In this document: positions 1 to 11,924 of the stretch, in pieces
How positions within the stretch are numbered: the first letter of the stretch is position 1
Layout of the letters: every line of letters begins with the position of its first letter
Assembly: GCF_037975245.1 (NCBI RefSeq)
Contig: NC_092562.1
Location: forward strand, 24,381,554 to 24,445,553
DNA from: Apostichopus japonicus
Lineage: Eukaryota > Echinodermata > Holothuroidea > Aspidochirotida > Stichopodidae
DNA length: 64,000 nt
Reading direction: 5' to 3'
Notes under the pieces: model-generated
The model's database searches: none
Seen by the model: the letters and a program-made list of their open reading frames with translations, nothing else
Told to the model about the DNA's origin: nothing
Made by a program: the position numbers and the translations under genes

Positions 1-829
1 TTTCCAAATTTGGGGACAACTGTTCCAGATAAAAGCTAAATGACGAATTTCATTCCATAAGCAAATCTAGGAGTATAACAGGTTTATCAAAATGTTCTCC
101 TATAGTGTAAGAAACACTCACACGTCCTCTTCATTGCAGTCAACAAGACTAGTCAAAACTACTGAAATACCATTGCTACTTTATGCAGTATCAAATAGCA
201 TCGACATCTTTATCAAACTCGACTAAAAAAATGCTGCAGCTTTAAATTCTTATATTTTTGCAAGGATCGTTTTTTTGTTTGTTATCTCTGTTGGGAGTTG
301 GCTTTGACCTGAATTCGTACGGAAATTTGACAGTTTTGTTAGTTAAAATCTCTTCGCATTTGACAATAGATAAGTTCAACGGACAACACTTTACGTCAAC
401 ATCTTCAGCGTATACGTATATAGGACCTTTACATGTTTCTTACAGGCAGACATATATTTACCCATAATTCACCTCCAGGGATTGATCGCTTTGTGCAATT
501 CTCTAAGTGACGTCATCCATAGCTATTCTTCTTTTCAGGAGGTTCGTGTAAAAACAAGTCCTAATATACATAGCTGCCAGTTATATACGTTGTAACCTCT
601 CAGCGTGAGAACTAGTTCAGTCTACATGTGACTCGAATGGTTATTCATCAAATCATATTAGAGAAAATCAGAAATCATGACCTCGCATAGGTTACGTCGA
701 TAACTTTTATAGGACAATGACAGGTTCATGTTTAACATAGTGAATTTTTATTTTATGGTAAAACTTTAAAAAAATTCCCGGCACATTGTTTATTTCCTCT
801 GTATTGTAGGCTACCTTTACTTGAACGAA

Positions 830-830
<1 letters not shown>
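1..830. other. Intergenic, no gene seen
   Basis: AT-rich sequence in which I see no splice-compatible coding exon or structured RNA. A CRE-type octamer TGACGTCA lies at 508-515. The only short open frame (about 260-467) has no coding character. Confidence 0.6.

Positions 831-831
<1 letters not shown>

Positions 832-860
<29 letters not shown>
832..860. repeat. (TA)n microsatellite
   Basis: Pure TA dinucleotide tract that directly abuts the 3' end of the inverted tRNA-like repeat unit at 861-1174. Confidence 0.95.
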
Positions 861-863
<3 letters not shown>

Positions 864-1171
864 GAAAATCGTAATGAGTTGGAAAATCAAGAACAGTGAA
901 AAAACTTTCAGCCTCCACCGGGATTCGAACCACGGGCCTCCCGCTCTGTACGCGGACACCCTAACCACTAGGCTATGGACGCTGATTGTATGTCCAGAGG
1001 TTCGAAACCGGTAAGGAAGATCGTAATTCCACTGTAGGCGTTTGTCACCTATATCGAACAATACTAGTTCTGTTTTTGGTGACATATTTTGCCCTACTCT
1101 AGAGATCAAACATGATGCTATCCAACTCGAAAATCATTTGTGATTCCTAAAGCCGGATCTCGAAAGAGATA

Positions 1172-1174
<3 letters not shown>
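861..1174 (-). repeat. Lone inverted copy of the tRNA-like repeat unit
   Basis: This 314-bp block is the reverse complement of the core of the 373-bp tandem units at 61.7-64 kb, nearly identical across its whole length. It lacks the roughly 60-bp linker that joins units in the array. (TA)n tracts border it on both sides (832-860 and 1174-1229). It holds a full 72-nt tRNA-like sequence on the minus strand. The 118-aa open frame here is a chance frame through the repeat, not a gene. The clean edges suggest that the core is the unit that moves or is copied. Confidence 0.9.
911..982 (-). ncRNA. tRNA-like sequence (lone inverted copy)
   Basis: A 72-nt tRNA-length sequence. It has an A box (TAGCCTAGTGG), a perfect B box (GGTTCGAATCC), a well-paired D arm, and a 5-bp anticodon stem TCCGC/GCGGG with loop GTACAGA. 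The triplet at the anticodon position is ACA. The acceptor stem pairs 6 of 7 with a G-G clash, and the T stem has two mismatches. A T6 run follows six bases after the 3' end on the minus strand, in the place of a Pol III terminator. The arm defects argue for a tRNA-derived element or pseudo-tRNA rather than a working tRNA. Confidence 0.65.

Positions 1175-1229
<55 letters not shown>
1174..1229. repeat. (TA)n microsatellite
   Basis: Pure TA tract of about 56 bp between the inverted tRNA-like unit and a different dispersed repeat starting at 1230. Confidence 0.95.
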
Positions 1230-1232
<3 letters not shown>

Positions 1233-1355
1233 GATTCGTAATCTGATGACAATTAGTTGCTTCAACTTCAATTTCACTCTTCCGAGAAAATCTTCTACCG
1301 TATAGGTTTCTCCAATTTATTGGAAATGTCGTCAAACGTAACATTATTTATACAC
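1230..1355 (+). repeat. Dispersed repeat, copy 1
   Basis: Shares long stretches with 8299-8477, including GTAGATTCGTAATCTGATGA, TTAGTTGCTTC and TTGGAAATGTCGTCAAAC. It lacks an internal segment of about 50 bp present in the 8.3-kb copy. Its left edge is the (TA)n tract. The family is unknown. Confidence 0.8.
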
Positions 1356-1514
1356 CAAGAGCATTTAATTAGGTTAAGTAGGTTGTTGCAACTAACTCAA
1401 GTATTACTCAGATGAATGTACTGCGTGGGACAGATATAACACACAGACCTGTGACGTCAAAGAAAACTAAAATAAGAATATAAAAAACTATATAAAACTA
1501 AGAATATATAATAT

Positions 1515-1551
<37 letters not shown>

Positions 1552-4500
1552 TCATTATTTCCAATGTTATGTAATGTTACAAAACCAAAAGTTTTATGAT
1601 CTGTTTAATTAAACAATAACTAGTTATGTATCGAGAAATGTATTGTAAAGGTCTGATTTTAATTGAATTGAATTAGTCTCATACAACATTATCTATTATA
1701 ACATAACAATGAGTTTGAGCTACGTATATATGGTGATCTACTCTGATCTGATCTGGTCTGATCTGATGCTGCTGGTCTGCATTACAAACAAAGTTCTTAA
1801 AAAGATATGATAAGGGGTCACACAAAATAACGAAACCGCACCCTCGCCAAAAAAAAATATACATACACATATACATACACATGTAAAACAATAAAAATGT
1901 ACACACATACATACGCCCATGTATATGTGTATATGTATCATGCATGTGCGTCTGTATGTGAATGTGTATATGGAGATGCTCAAATCGGAATAACCAGGAA
2001 TCCAGGTTTTATTATATTCCTGCTTATTTCTATATTGAATGTTTAAACTTAAAAAAGCTTTATATCCCATTAGCTTTCCACCCCCTCCCTCCCCCACCTT
2101 ACCTCCACGCCTCCCACACCGACATGAATATATTCTACTGATCCGGCCATTTCAACCACTTTCTTAAGGTAATAATGACGTAATGCTCTATATATAGAAT
2201 GTGGATTTTAGTTACAAAATTATTTTTGATATCTTTCAGAACATTTATAGAACCAATTTCGCTAGTCACAGTTCTGTTCTATTTGAGCACGTTGGAGTCG
2301 AATCTTCTCGACGGCAGAATACTTTGTAAATTGTTCCGAGGAGCATCAAAGCATTTAACTATACAAATTATGACCGCGTAACATCTCTAACACTGCCTGT
2401 ACAGTCTTGACACATGTGATTTCCCTATGGATGAACACGGCCAGTAATTATTGATGAACCGTCTAACCGATTAACCATTTCAGTCATCATCGCATCAATG
2501 AAGCGTAAACGCTTTTCTATCCTCTCTCTCTCTCCTATCTTTTTCTTATCAGAAGGGAGGGGAGGCTTTGGGGGGGGGCGGACGGCTTATAGGCTTCTGC
2601 CTTATGTTACTAATTTTACAGCGAATATTCCGATGGCTTACGGCTGTCTCATACAAATATGAAGCACAAAACCGTTTGTCTTTTCATCGTTGCTATTGAC
2701 ACCACCTTGTCATATTTAAGTCAAGATATGCCTGCTCATTGCTAAAGTTATTTTGCCAAATAAATCGCTTTTTTTTAATCGTTTTGAATTCTTACAAAGT
2801 GTTGTATGTTATCATGCCACGTGGAATCCAATAGCACACAATATGGTTGGTTTATCCATGAAATATCAAGTTTCATATCTTTAACGTGACAAAACTTTCA
2901 ATCTTTATTTTTTATTAATTAATTAATATTTGTTTGTATCATCTTTGCTGATAATATTTTTTGAGTTATGAAGACACATGAAGAACATGTAGGTATGTCG
3001 TAGTTAATGTCAGATAACGTTCAAAACCTCTCACCAAATTATTAAATTAATAATATTTTTGTGCTAAGCTGGCTATATGGATGTCATTTTCACCTATCTT
3101 GTGGTGCAAACAAAGCAAAGGAAAACAAAACAGTTCTCTGGAACGTTATATTGAAACCAGCAACTTTGAGATAAATTTGATCATATTTTTTGATATCATA
3201 GATACTTAAATCCAGTAACATATTCTTCTTTATCTTAATCAAGGTCAGTTTCATTCCAAATAGTGAACTAAAAGTGGTGAATTTTATTTTTTTCCAAACT
3301 GCTTTTTAAATATGCTTTATACTCATTTTAAAATGATGTGTGTTTCAGCGACGAATTCATGAATCGAATTCGTGAATTTTTCACCCATTAAACGTCATTG
3401 TTTTTTGGTAATGATGTCTTAGTATAATCCATTGCAATATAATATTACGTAATTCTCGGTAGGCTTGACAAACTGCCTAAGGCCAACAAAATATAACTGT
3501 TATATACCTACCAATATCAGAGTGTGGTTGGTGGGAGACTGTGCAGGGGGGGGGGTGCTAACAGAGATAGCATAGACCAAAATACTTTGAGAAATTAATC
3601 TTCATTGACATTTTTTTATTACAAGGATTAGGTGAATGAAAACAACCTTAATCCGTCTGCAAAGCCAGTCTTCTAATTTCATTCGGTGACATCGCTAGAA
3701 GATTTACAAATAACTCACGATAAAACCAGTGACCAATATTGTTTAATCATCTTTAATCGGCCTTTTATGAAGTATTAGTATCTGTCTGCAAAATGTCAGC
3801 GTATATTTTAGCTTGTCAGTTCAGCCGCATTAATTGAAAAGCTTCCTTGCTCGTTAAATGTCACATTTCACGTGTCGTTGTCTTCTTTAAGTAATTACAA
3901 AACATCGGCGGCCGATTCTTTCGAGAAGCAAAAAAAAAAAAAAGTCTAATCTAAGAATAGAGGCTTTTGGATGATTATTCTTATTCCTTCCTCGCCGAAA
4001 TCATTCGCAACTGTCTGACATTGTATCTTGTTAAAAGTGACAGTCGCGGTGGAAACGGTGGATATATATGAGGTTTTGTATTAAACCCTCGTGAGAACTA
4101 CGTTAAAGAAAAAGAGGTGCTACGTTGTCAACGTCCAGGGGTGGGGGACTAACCGAAAGGGTCGGGAATGGTACAAAAACAAGGGGCGTGGGAGGGGGAT
4201 GGTACAAAACTAAAAACCGGCCAGCAGACATCGAAAGTGTTAGGTTAATGAGTATATAATTCTCATCTCGTTCTTTACACCATTTTATATACTGTACATA
4301 GATCATTATAACACATAGCCGCGCTAGGGTCGGGCGCTATTCGTGACTGTAGTAGCCCAACTGGGAACACCCAAATACAAATAAACTGTATTTGCCTGCA
4401 AATACGCAGTATTGTAAAGTGCGCGTGAAGTGCTTGCAGTACTTGGAAGAACTTTTCAGTTGTTCATAGTGTTATTGTTTGGGCGGACAACACACCAGGG

Positions 4501-5932
4501 AGTGTATTCATGTAGGTACCTACAAAGTGAGGGCGCTTGTGAGCGCCGTGACAGGCTCAGAATAAGTTGATTACGCAGCTAGCCTCTGAAACTGCAAGTG
4601 TACAGAGACTACATGAAAATTTAAGTTTCAACGTCCAGTCATGTAGGTTTATATCGTTCACTTGGCAAGTAAATGCCAATATTGTAGTCTTGTTAAGACC
4701 CTAGTATGTACAGCCTAGTGTATCTTTTTCTTTTTCACAAAGCTATTTTCCCGTTTCTATTTGCTGTACTTCCCGACATGGACGTTAAATGGATGTGTGC
4801 CGAGAGATTGGCTTCGGTCAGCTTGCGAGTCTACAAGCCTCCATGGCTTCTTTCGCGAGTTCCTGCTTGCGGGAAGATCACATATACATACATACATACA
4901 CACATACTGCCCAGAGAACACCCGCGGCAATGCTTTAGATTGATACTAGGGTCTTGCACATTTCTATCGGACATATCCTCGGGCATGTAAAATACAGTGG
5001 GCAAGCGCATTCGTGGTAGGCAGAAACGGACTCTGAGGCATGTGCATTTTGCACGCTAGAAAAAGAGTATTACAAACGACTTGGCAAAGACTAGCAATAT
5101 TGTAGCGCGCACGTGCACTACAATAATGATAAACAAGAGCATCAATGATGCAGTATCTCAATACTGGAAGTTTTAATTTTGATTCCTAATTTCAAATCTT
5201 TGCTCTGTCTCTACAATTATCAATATCAATCATGGTACAACAAATATATAACTTGCATTTTTGCTACTTTGCCACGAATAGTCTCTGCAGGTTACACTTT
5301 ATTCTGCTAGTCTTGCCTTTAGCGCTCATTGTTAGTCGAAAGAACGACGTTGCAAGGTTTAGTAATGTCATAGAATATTTAAGAACTTGTTTTTTATGTG
5401 GTATCCTTCATCTTAGGTCAGTCTCTGTTGGACTTTTTGGTCATATAGTTTGACGTCAATGACAACAGCCAAATTAGAAGAGGCGAACAACTCGACCATA
5501 TTCTTGATGCCTGCCTTGAGAGCTAGGCCTATTGACCTACTGTATGTTACTGTAGACTGTAGTGGTGACTACCATCAAAACTGTGTCCACTTCTAGATAT
5601 CAAAACAACCCACGTTTTTCCATCTCAATTTTTCGGACATGAAGATTTCATGGATTTATGACTTGGAAAAAATAATGTAAAAGAAGATTACAAGTTTTTA
5701 TATGCAAGTGATGGGTGGCCTCCTCTTCCCCTAATAGCCACCTCAGTTCCTCTCCATTTTGTTATTTTATTTTAATTCTTTGTACATTTGATGTCAAACA
5801 TTACAGGTTCAAAAGAAAGCTAAACATACTTCTTATAACCTTATATCCTTATAAATAAAACATAACCTTATACAATTTTTATAGTCTTATCAAAGTTGTG
5901 ATGCTATGGCCGGCTCCTCTTTTATACGTACC
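1356..5932. other. Intergenic, no gene seen
   Basis: AT-rich sequence with a short (TA)n tract at 1519-1548, tandem GATCTGATCTG copies near 1738-1770, CA/TA-rich sequence near 1860-1970 and G-runs near 2571 and 3547. The octamer TGACGTCA occurs at 1452-1459 and 5451-5458. A short segment (TGTGACGTCAAAGAAAACTA) near 1451 is shared with the 17.5-kb tandem units. Short open frames have no splice context or recognisable domain. Confidence 0.55.
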
Positions 5933-6036
5933 CATCAAACAAACTTACCCTGGTCCTTCCTAGGAAAAGCTGTCTGAACACCAGTACAATGCTAATGTGG
6001 CTATCACTGAAAGCCTTATAGGCCTAGGGGCCTAGG

Positions 6037-6074
<38 letters not shown>

Positions 6075-6290
6075 TTAAATGCACTAGGCCTACAGTAAGT
6101 AGCCTTCAGAAATACAAGAATGTGTATACGTAATTATACAAAATACATGAAGGGCAATCAAACAAACTTATAATGGCCCTTGCTCTGAAAAGCTACCTGA
6201 ACACCAGTACTATCCTTAAATGGATGTTACAAAAACGAAGGCCTAATATAAATTAAATGCACTACGTAGAATTCAGCAGTACAGAATGTA
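5933..6290. repeat. Diverged local tandem duplication
   Basis: Copy A starts at 5934 and copy B at 6157, both opening with ATCAAACAAACTTA. They share AAAAGCT..CTGAACACCAGTAC and then AAATGCACTA at 6077 and 6255. Copy A carries a 33-bp (TA)n tract at 6039-6071 exactly where copy B has a short CTAATATAAATT. This accounts for most of the difference in length between the copies. Confidence 0.75.
6039..6071. repeat. (TA)n microsatellite inside a duplication copy
   Basis: TA tract that is present in copy A and absent from the paired copy B of the local duplication. Confidence 0.9.
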
Positions 6291-7189
6291 ATTAGCATGC
6301 AATACACTAACACCTCGCGTACCTAACTACAGAACAGAAAATTGTTCGCGAGGGTAGCCATTTTCGTATATCTAACATGTAGCTGTTATGAGTCATAGCC
6401 AATCTGCTACATTGGGGGCGGGGCTTAATCATCAAAAACGAACCTTTTTACTAAAAGTAGGGGCGGCAGCTCAGTGTTGTTTTAAGAAAGAAAAATCATT
6501 TAAACATCAAATAAAGCAAATAAAAGCCATTAAATGTCATATACAGGTAGTAAAATTCTTATTAATACCTACCTGTAAACAACAAATGAAAGTTTAAAAT
6601 TTTAATAAAATATATAATACATAGGACCCTATCTTAGACGATACCACTGTTGAAAGACAGTTCTATTCTATTCTCTTTCATAAAACATAAGTTTTGGAGC
6701 GTGTGCAAAACAGGTCTGCCAAAGTGTGTTTTCAGTCCAAATTGGCCCGATTTGGACATAAATCGGTGAAAAAGTCACAGAATGAGATACAATTCTGGAA
6801 TAAAAAATAGTAACTTTTGTTGGTCTATATGATATATTCTTGCTCTGGAAATTCCAGAGAAAAAGAACTTTGTTTGAAGACGCTGAAAAATTTTTAAGAG
6901 AAGAGAAAGTCCCACTTACTGTTACAATATCTCTATACATGTAATGTATTGAGATAAAAACTATTACGTAACCGCTCTAAAAGTAGCTTGTTGCCTGCGA
7001 GGAGCTCAGCGGATGTAAACAATAAACATCCGAGGGGAAATATTACGTGTGACACCCGTAGCTTTCCGCTACAAAATGTTTACAACTTGTATGACGTCAC
7101 TATTATACCGTTGACGTCATTTCGACATTACTTCAATTTCGTCTGTAAATGTAGGGGGAAATAACCCGGACAGTATAGTTATACATGAA
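6291..7189. other. Intergenic, two CRE-type octamers
   Basis: No gene is recognised. Two TGACGTCA octamers sit only 20 bases apart (7092-7099 and 7112-7119). The 90-aa minus-strand frame near 6668-6940 shows no domain and no splice signals that I can support. Confidence 0.5.
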
Positions 7190-7625
7190 TAACTATTATA
7201 CAACACCTAATTATATTCCGGCCATTTGATTGGTCAATTGCTCGTCGATTGCATGCAAAATCCGCTCTATTGCACGCTATGATGATAGAGCCATGCGTTA
7301 TCCTTTTTTTGATAGCACTTTTTTCAATGGTAAGTGAGCAGAGAAACCTGTCTGTTCAAAACAATCTGTTGCATGAGTGCATGTTACATCCAATTATATC
7401 CAAATTTGAAGGTGTTGTATAAAACAAATAATGAATGGTGTCCATTCGTGCAATTCGTTGAAAGATGTAATTTGTTCCATTCAACGAGGCGCAGCCGAGT
7501 TGAATGGAACATTCCATCTTTCAACTCATGAAATATTTGCACTATTGCACTCATAACCATTCATTATTTGTATACTATTCTTGTGTATGCCAACTTCATT
7601 AACCAATGCTGGATATTATACGGAC
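7190..7625. mobile_element. Fold-back (MITE-like) element
   Basis: A central cruciform has arms 7457-7485 and 7499-7525 (GTTGAAAGATG..CCATTCAAC and its near reverse complement) around a 13-base loop, GAGGCGCAGCCGA. The homology extends outward, with AATAATGAATGG near 7427 matching its reverse complement near 7560. The exact 13-mer TTATACAACACCT near 7195 is inverted near 7410. The outer ends (ATATTCCGGCC..ATTGGT and the reverse complement of ACCAATGCTGGATATTATA) also look like diverged terminal inverted repeats. No target duplication was resolved, so the outer borders are approximate. Confidence 0.6.
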
Positions 7626-7753
7626 GTACTAATTAATATTCAGTGGAGCTAGAAGAAAGTTGGAATAGAGTTTGTGGGTTTTTGTGGGCAGAGGAACATG
7701 TGCCCGTAATTAGGCACTTCCATATATGAAAAAGCTTCCAAAGGGAAAGGAGA

Positions 7754-7767
7754 GGGGGGGGGGGGGG
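7754..7767 (+). repeat. Poly-G tract (G14)
   Basis: Uninterrupted run of 14 G in AT-rich DNA; it could form a G-quadruplex. Confidence 0.9.
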
Positions 7768-8298
7768 AGGGAGACATTTTGTTATAAGATTACTTTTTCA
7801 AAAATCACTGAAAAGAAATGTACCGTAGTTATTTGTTAAATTGTATATGAATAACGACACATTGTTTCACCTTTTTTGCGTCGGCTCAGCCGGGATTAAT
7901 TGATTTGTATCTGGTATAGTCGTTGCAGTGATATAATGTAACCCCCCCCCCACCCCCTTCCACTTCGTAGATCTCAAAGGTTTAATTCATGGGTATTGTA
8001 TTATGTCTGAATATAACAATAATTAAACTTATAGAACCCAAAGCAAAATGTCAAATTAAATGTTGCAGTAATAAAATAGTTTAAAAGGTTCTAAGATGTA
8101 AAATAAATACTCCTAGTACATGTGGCTATCATTCAAACGATGGGTGCATTGCACACTTATATTGCCGAACACGTGTTACTGATCACGTGGCTTATAAAGG
8201 AAATAATCAAAAGTCTGGATTCTTCAAAACTGGAACTTCAAAATTGACGTTTTATAATTTACCAAAATCGTGTAATTTTCTTTAAAAGCCCGATTAAA

Positions 8299-8477
8299 GT
8301 AGATTCGTAATCTGATGAAAAATTAGTTGCTTCTACTAACTTGTCACTCTTCAGAGAAAAGCTTCTATATTAAATTTAGCAAAATGACTATTTATGCTTT
8401 GGCGTTTCTAGTACTTACCGTGTAGGTGTCTCTAATCAGTTGGAAATGTCGTCAAACCTAACATTATATTTATACAC
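8299..8477 (+). repeat. Dispersed repeat, copy 2
   Basis: Longer partner of the repeat at 1230-1355, in the same orientation, with about 50 extra internal bases (near 8368-8420). It has no (TA)n tract at its left edge, unlike copy 1. Confidence 0.8.
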
Positions 8478-11459
8478 TTTGAACCTGAAATTTCGTATTC
8501 AAACTATCTGAAGTGGGTTTTAGCCAACAGGTATAGCGTGTACTGGCGACTTTTTTTTTCGTCACTCAGTTTTTTATGTGTCATGCGTGCAGCGCATTTC
8601 CAGCACGTGCGTGAATTTTGTGTTATCGTATGATAACCTTGGTTATTGTACAGTTTGAGACTGAGGATTGAAATTGGATGTTATATTACTTGATTTAAAT
8701 TTATTTAGACGTATTAAGAGTGATGCCTGTCACATACGATACATCTGTAAATCATGAACATCAAATGGCATGTAATGTGACACTGGTATAGTTTTCCAGT
8801 ATATCATGCTGCTGGCTAGACATTTCGCAAGATTTATACTACTTTGTGGCAGAGCGACCTCTATATCACAAGAACCGTTTGAAGACTTATAGATTAATGC
8901 AAAATAGCGCCGCGGAATCGACAAAGTTGGTTCGCGTTCTCTTTGATATCTTTTCCCACTTTCCATCGCATTGTTTTTGAAAAGATGGTGGGAAATCCTA
9001 GTTATAAAGATCAGTTGGAAGATAGGTACACATCGTATCTTTATTCTTTAAGCATTGGTTAAGCAAGAAATAATTGAAAAACAATGTTGGGTTTTTCCGC
9101 GAACCTTTACTTTACAGCAGTTATTTTTGTGTGTGTGTTGACATTAATAAATTTCTCGATTCAGACCTATACCAATATCACATGTCTATAATGTCTATCA
9201 TTATCGATGCTAGTCAAGTATCACAATAAGTGTCAATGAATTAATGAAATGGACTACAATTAGGGGATCCTTTCGATGATTAACCGGTTATTTCAACAGA
9301 AATATTTGCTACCCCAACCCCTCCCCCACTCCCGTTTGAGGTTTTTCTGGGCATGTCCATGGACACAAACTGGTACTTATTCTCACAGTTGAATACAATA
9401 AACGAATTCGCCTCCGATGCCCGTATGAAAAGCATGCGATAGGCTATAATGGCATCTATTGTAAAAGAGTACGTATAGGGTCAAATCTAAAATGCTACTG
9501 CGTTTATTGTAAAATTGTTCTCTTCTTATGAGTGCAATTCTTATGTTCTCACATTAATGTTACAACTAGAATACAAAAAATTAATATCTTCAATCGTTTG
9601 ATAAAACGAAAGTTGGCTTGCTTTAACTAGGACGTTCAATATAATTGATCCAAAAGCCCTTTCTTTTCTGGCAGTTTCCGTTGATTTTACTCAATTAATT
9701 CGTAAGTGAAACCGATGACGTACACACGTGTGCGCCCGTAATAACTTCATTACTTGTACGAATTTTCTCTCTGACAAAAGAAAAGATAAACCGTACAAAA
9801 GCGGTCACCGTGAATTACATGCATCCTGTGACGTCACCACTTTGCACTTTGTGAAACAAATATACGTCTTAGAACTCTACAAGTTTGTCTTTTCAAATTT
9901 ACGGTAAGATATTCCACTTAAGCTGTCAATTCACCAAATTAAATTTTCTATTAGTTCGAACTAATTCCCTGCACATAGCCCCTCGGTCTTAACAGAGATG
10001 TTCATTATTATATCCTCACTCAGAGAAAACCGGGAACATGAGATTCCATGCGTCAATTTTATACGTATTCGCTTAGACTACAACCTGAGGCATCTATGTA
10101 GAAATTCAGAACATGCTTGACAAAACTTTTCATTTGCTTTTGGTTGATTTATGCAATGACCTTACGGATTTATGGACGTACTTAAAATGATATTACACAG
10201 TCTGAAATCAAATGAAAGACTATAAACAAAAGTTAATTATTGAATAATTACTAATATACCTAGACTAAAACAAAATCCAAAACATTTTCTCGTAATGTCT
10301 TCAAATATGCAAATTACAAATATTATATCTAATAAAGAATATATATCTTTAATATTATTTAATTTTGTATGCCAAATTCTCATATGAAGTTAACTGGAAT
10401 ATATACTAGAATAAATATATAGGAATGAAATAAAATGATGTGCTATATTTGCTTCATCATTATAAACTGCAACTGTATTAATTCTTCTGAATCACAGATG
10501 ATTTACGTGTCGATATGTATAAATTAATCAACTTGAAGTAAATACAATTACTTTCAATCTCTTACATGTGAAAGACTTCCGATCATTCCTTTTATAATAT
10601 TTTTAATATCTGGAGTGCTTCTTTTATTGGATATTGCAGTAAGTCACTCGTGTAACGCCCAATTCCGCATGTTGCTCCATACTCCATAATATAATTACTT
10701 CCACACCATTGTATCACACGGTTGTCCAAAAAAACCATTTTACAGGGTTTACAACCATATACCGTTCAACAGGCCTGAAACTGACTGTAAGAACTCGTTT
10801 TGTCGTACACCCTGTTACTTTCAATTTTGTTTACATATATTTGGTTGTGAAAATGTCTCCCGTTAACATGTCTTGACGTCAATAGTCAAAATAGGAAAAG
10901 TCATAAAGCGATATTTTATCTGAGTTTTCGCCAATTTTATGTCATTTTACGTCTTTTCGGCTTCTTCAGCGATGAATATTATAAAAGCATGTGCATGGCA
11001 TTTGACACGAGAAGTATACAAGGTAGTTATTACCATAATGCACCATAAATACAGTTATTGTTTACATTGTATTAGAGTTTAATCATCGTCTATGTTCTTG
11101 CTTTCAAAGACGGGGTAAAGGGGGGGTGGCAATCTTTTTTTAGGATCGATCAAACAAAATGTGTAGGCTTGACAAAAAGTTTGAAAGGAAAGAAACATCG
11201 ATATTTTGTGGAAATCAAATCTTGAACATAAATTGCTTGAATAATTGCAACATATAACACCATTTTGCAACTAAGAATCCGTCATCCTGTTGATCGAATA
11301 TAATATCCTCAAAGATGAGGGCGACTACTTTCTACACGAAGAGCCCCTTCCCAGGCTACAATATCAGACACTAGAAGATAGTTACGACGACGATGAAGGT
11401 GACTAAATCGGGGTCACCTAGGGAAATAAAAGCGTTCGAATACTAGGGATTTATAGGTA
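8478..11459. other. Intergenic, no gene seen
   Basis: AT-rich sequence. TGACGTCA occurs at 9829-9836 and 10874-10881. None of the short open frames (for example the minus-strand 78-aa frame at 8730-8966) has domain or splice support. Confidence 0.55.
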
Positions 11460-11499
11460 ATTTCCTAAACCCCAAAGTATTACCCTACATCACCCTACT

Positions 11500-11590
11500 T
11501 CTTATGCCCTGTAACACATGTGACACATTGTTACGAACACAAAGTAGTACTTACTGATGCACGGTGGTGGGACATGAACATTAGTGCGAG
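11500..11590 (-). mobile_element. Partial inverted copy of the 11.8-kb MITE
   Basis: The sequence from CCCTGTAACACATGTGAC through GTTACGAACACAAAGTAGTA and ACTGATGCACGG to GGACATGAACA is the diverged reverse complement of 11820-11905. It lacks the long terminal repeats seen in that element, so it is a fragment or a rearranged relative. Confidence 0.7.
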
Positions 11591-11776
11591 TTCTTAAATA
11601 CGCGATTCTAAAATGAAGTCGTATCTAGTCGTTTTATGCTATAATTATAGGCATATGGATATACCTGAACGTGGCCTTCTCCGTTCTCGGCATGACGAAT
11701 GAATTGGAGTAATTTAAAGAGTGGTGTGAACTGGAATCAATCGGTACCGTATATGCTTCCTTTACCTCAAACATAC

Positions 11777-11924
11777 AGCTAGTATATAGTAACTTACTTG
11801 TACCACCTGTAACACATGTTACTACTGTTCATGTTCCACAACCGTGCATCAGTAATTACTGCTTTGTGTTCGTAACACGGTTACATGTGTTACAGGTGGC
11901 ACTAGAAGTTACTGTATACTAGCT
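11777..11924. mobile_element. Palindromic MITE with ~45-bp terminal inverted repeats
   Basis: The left end (AGCTAGTATATAGTAACTT.., then CCACCTGTAACACATGT) and the right end (ACATGTGTTACAGGTGG.., then AAGTTACTGTATACTAGCT) are near-perfect reverse complements over about 45 bp. The interior holds GTTCATGTTCCACAACCGTG and GCTTTGTGTTCGTAACAC. No transposase is present, so the element is non-autonomous. The superfamily is uncertain because a target duplication could not be settled. Confidence 0.8.
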
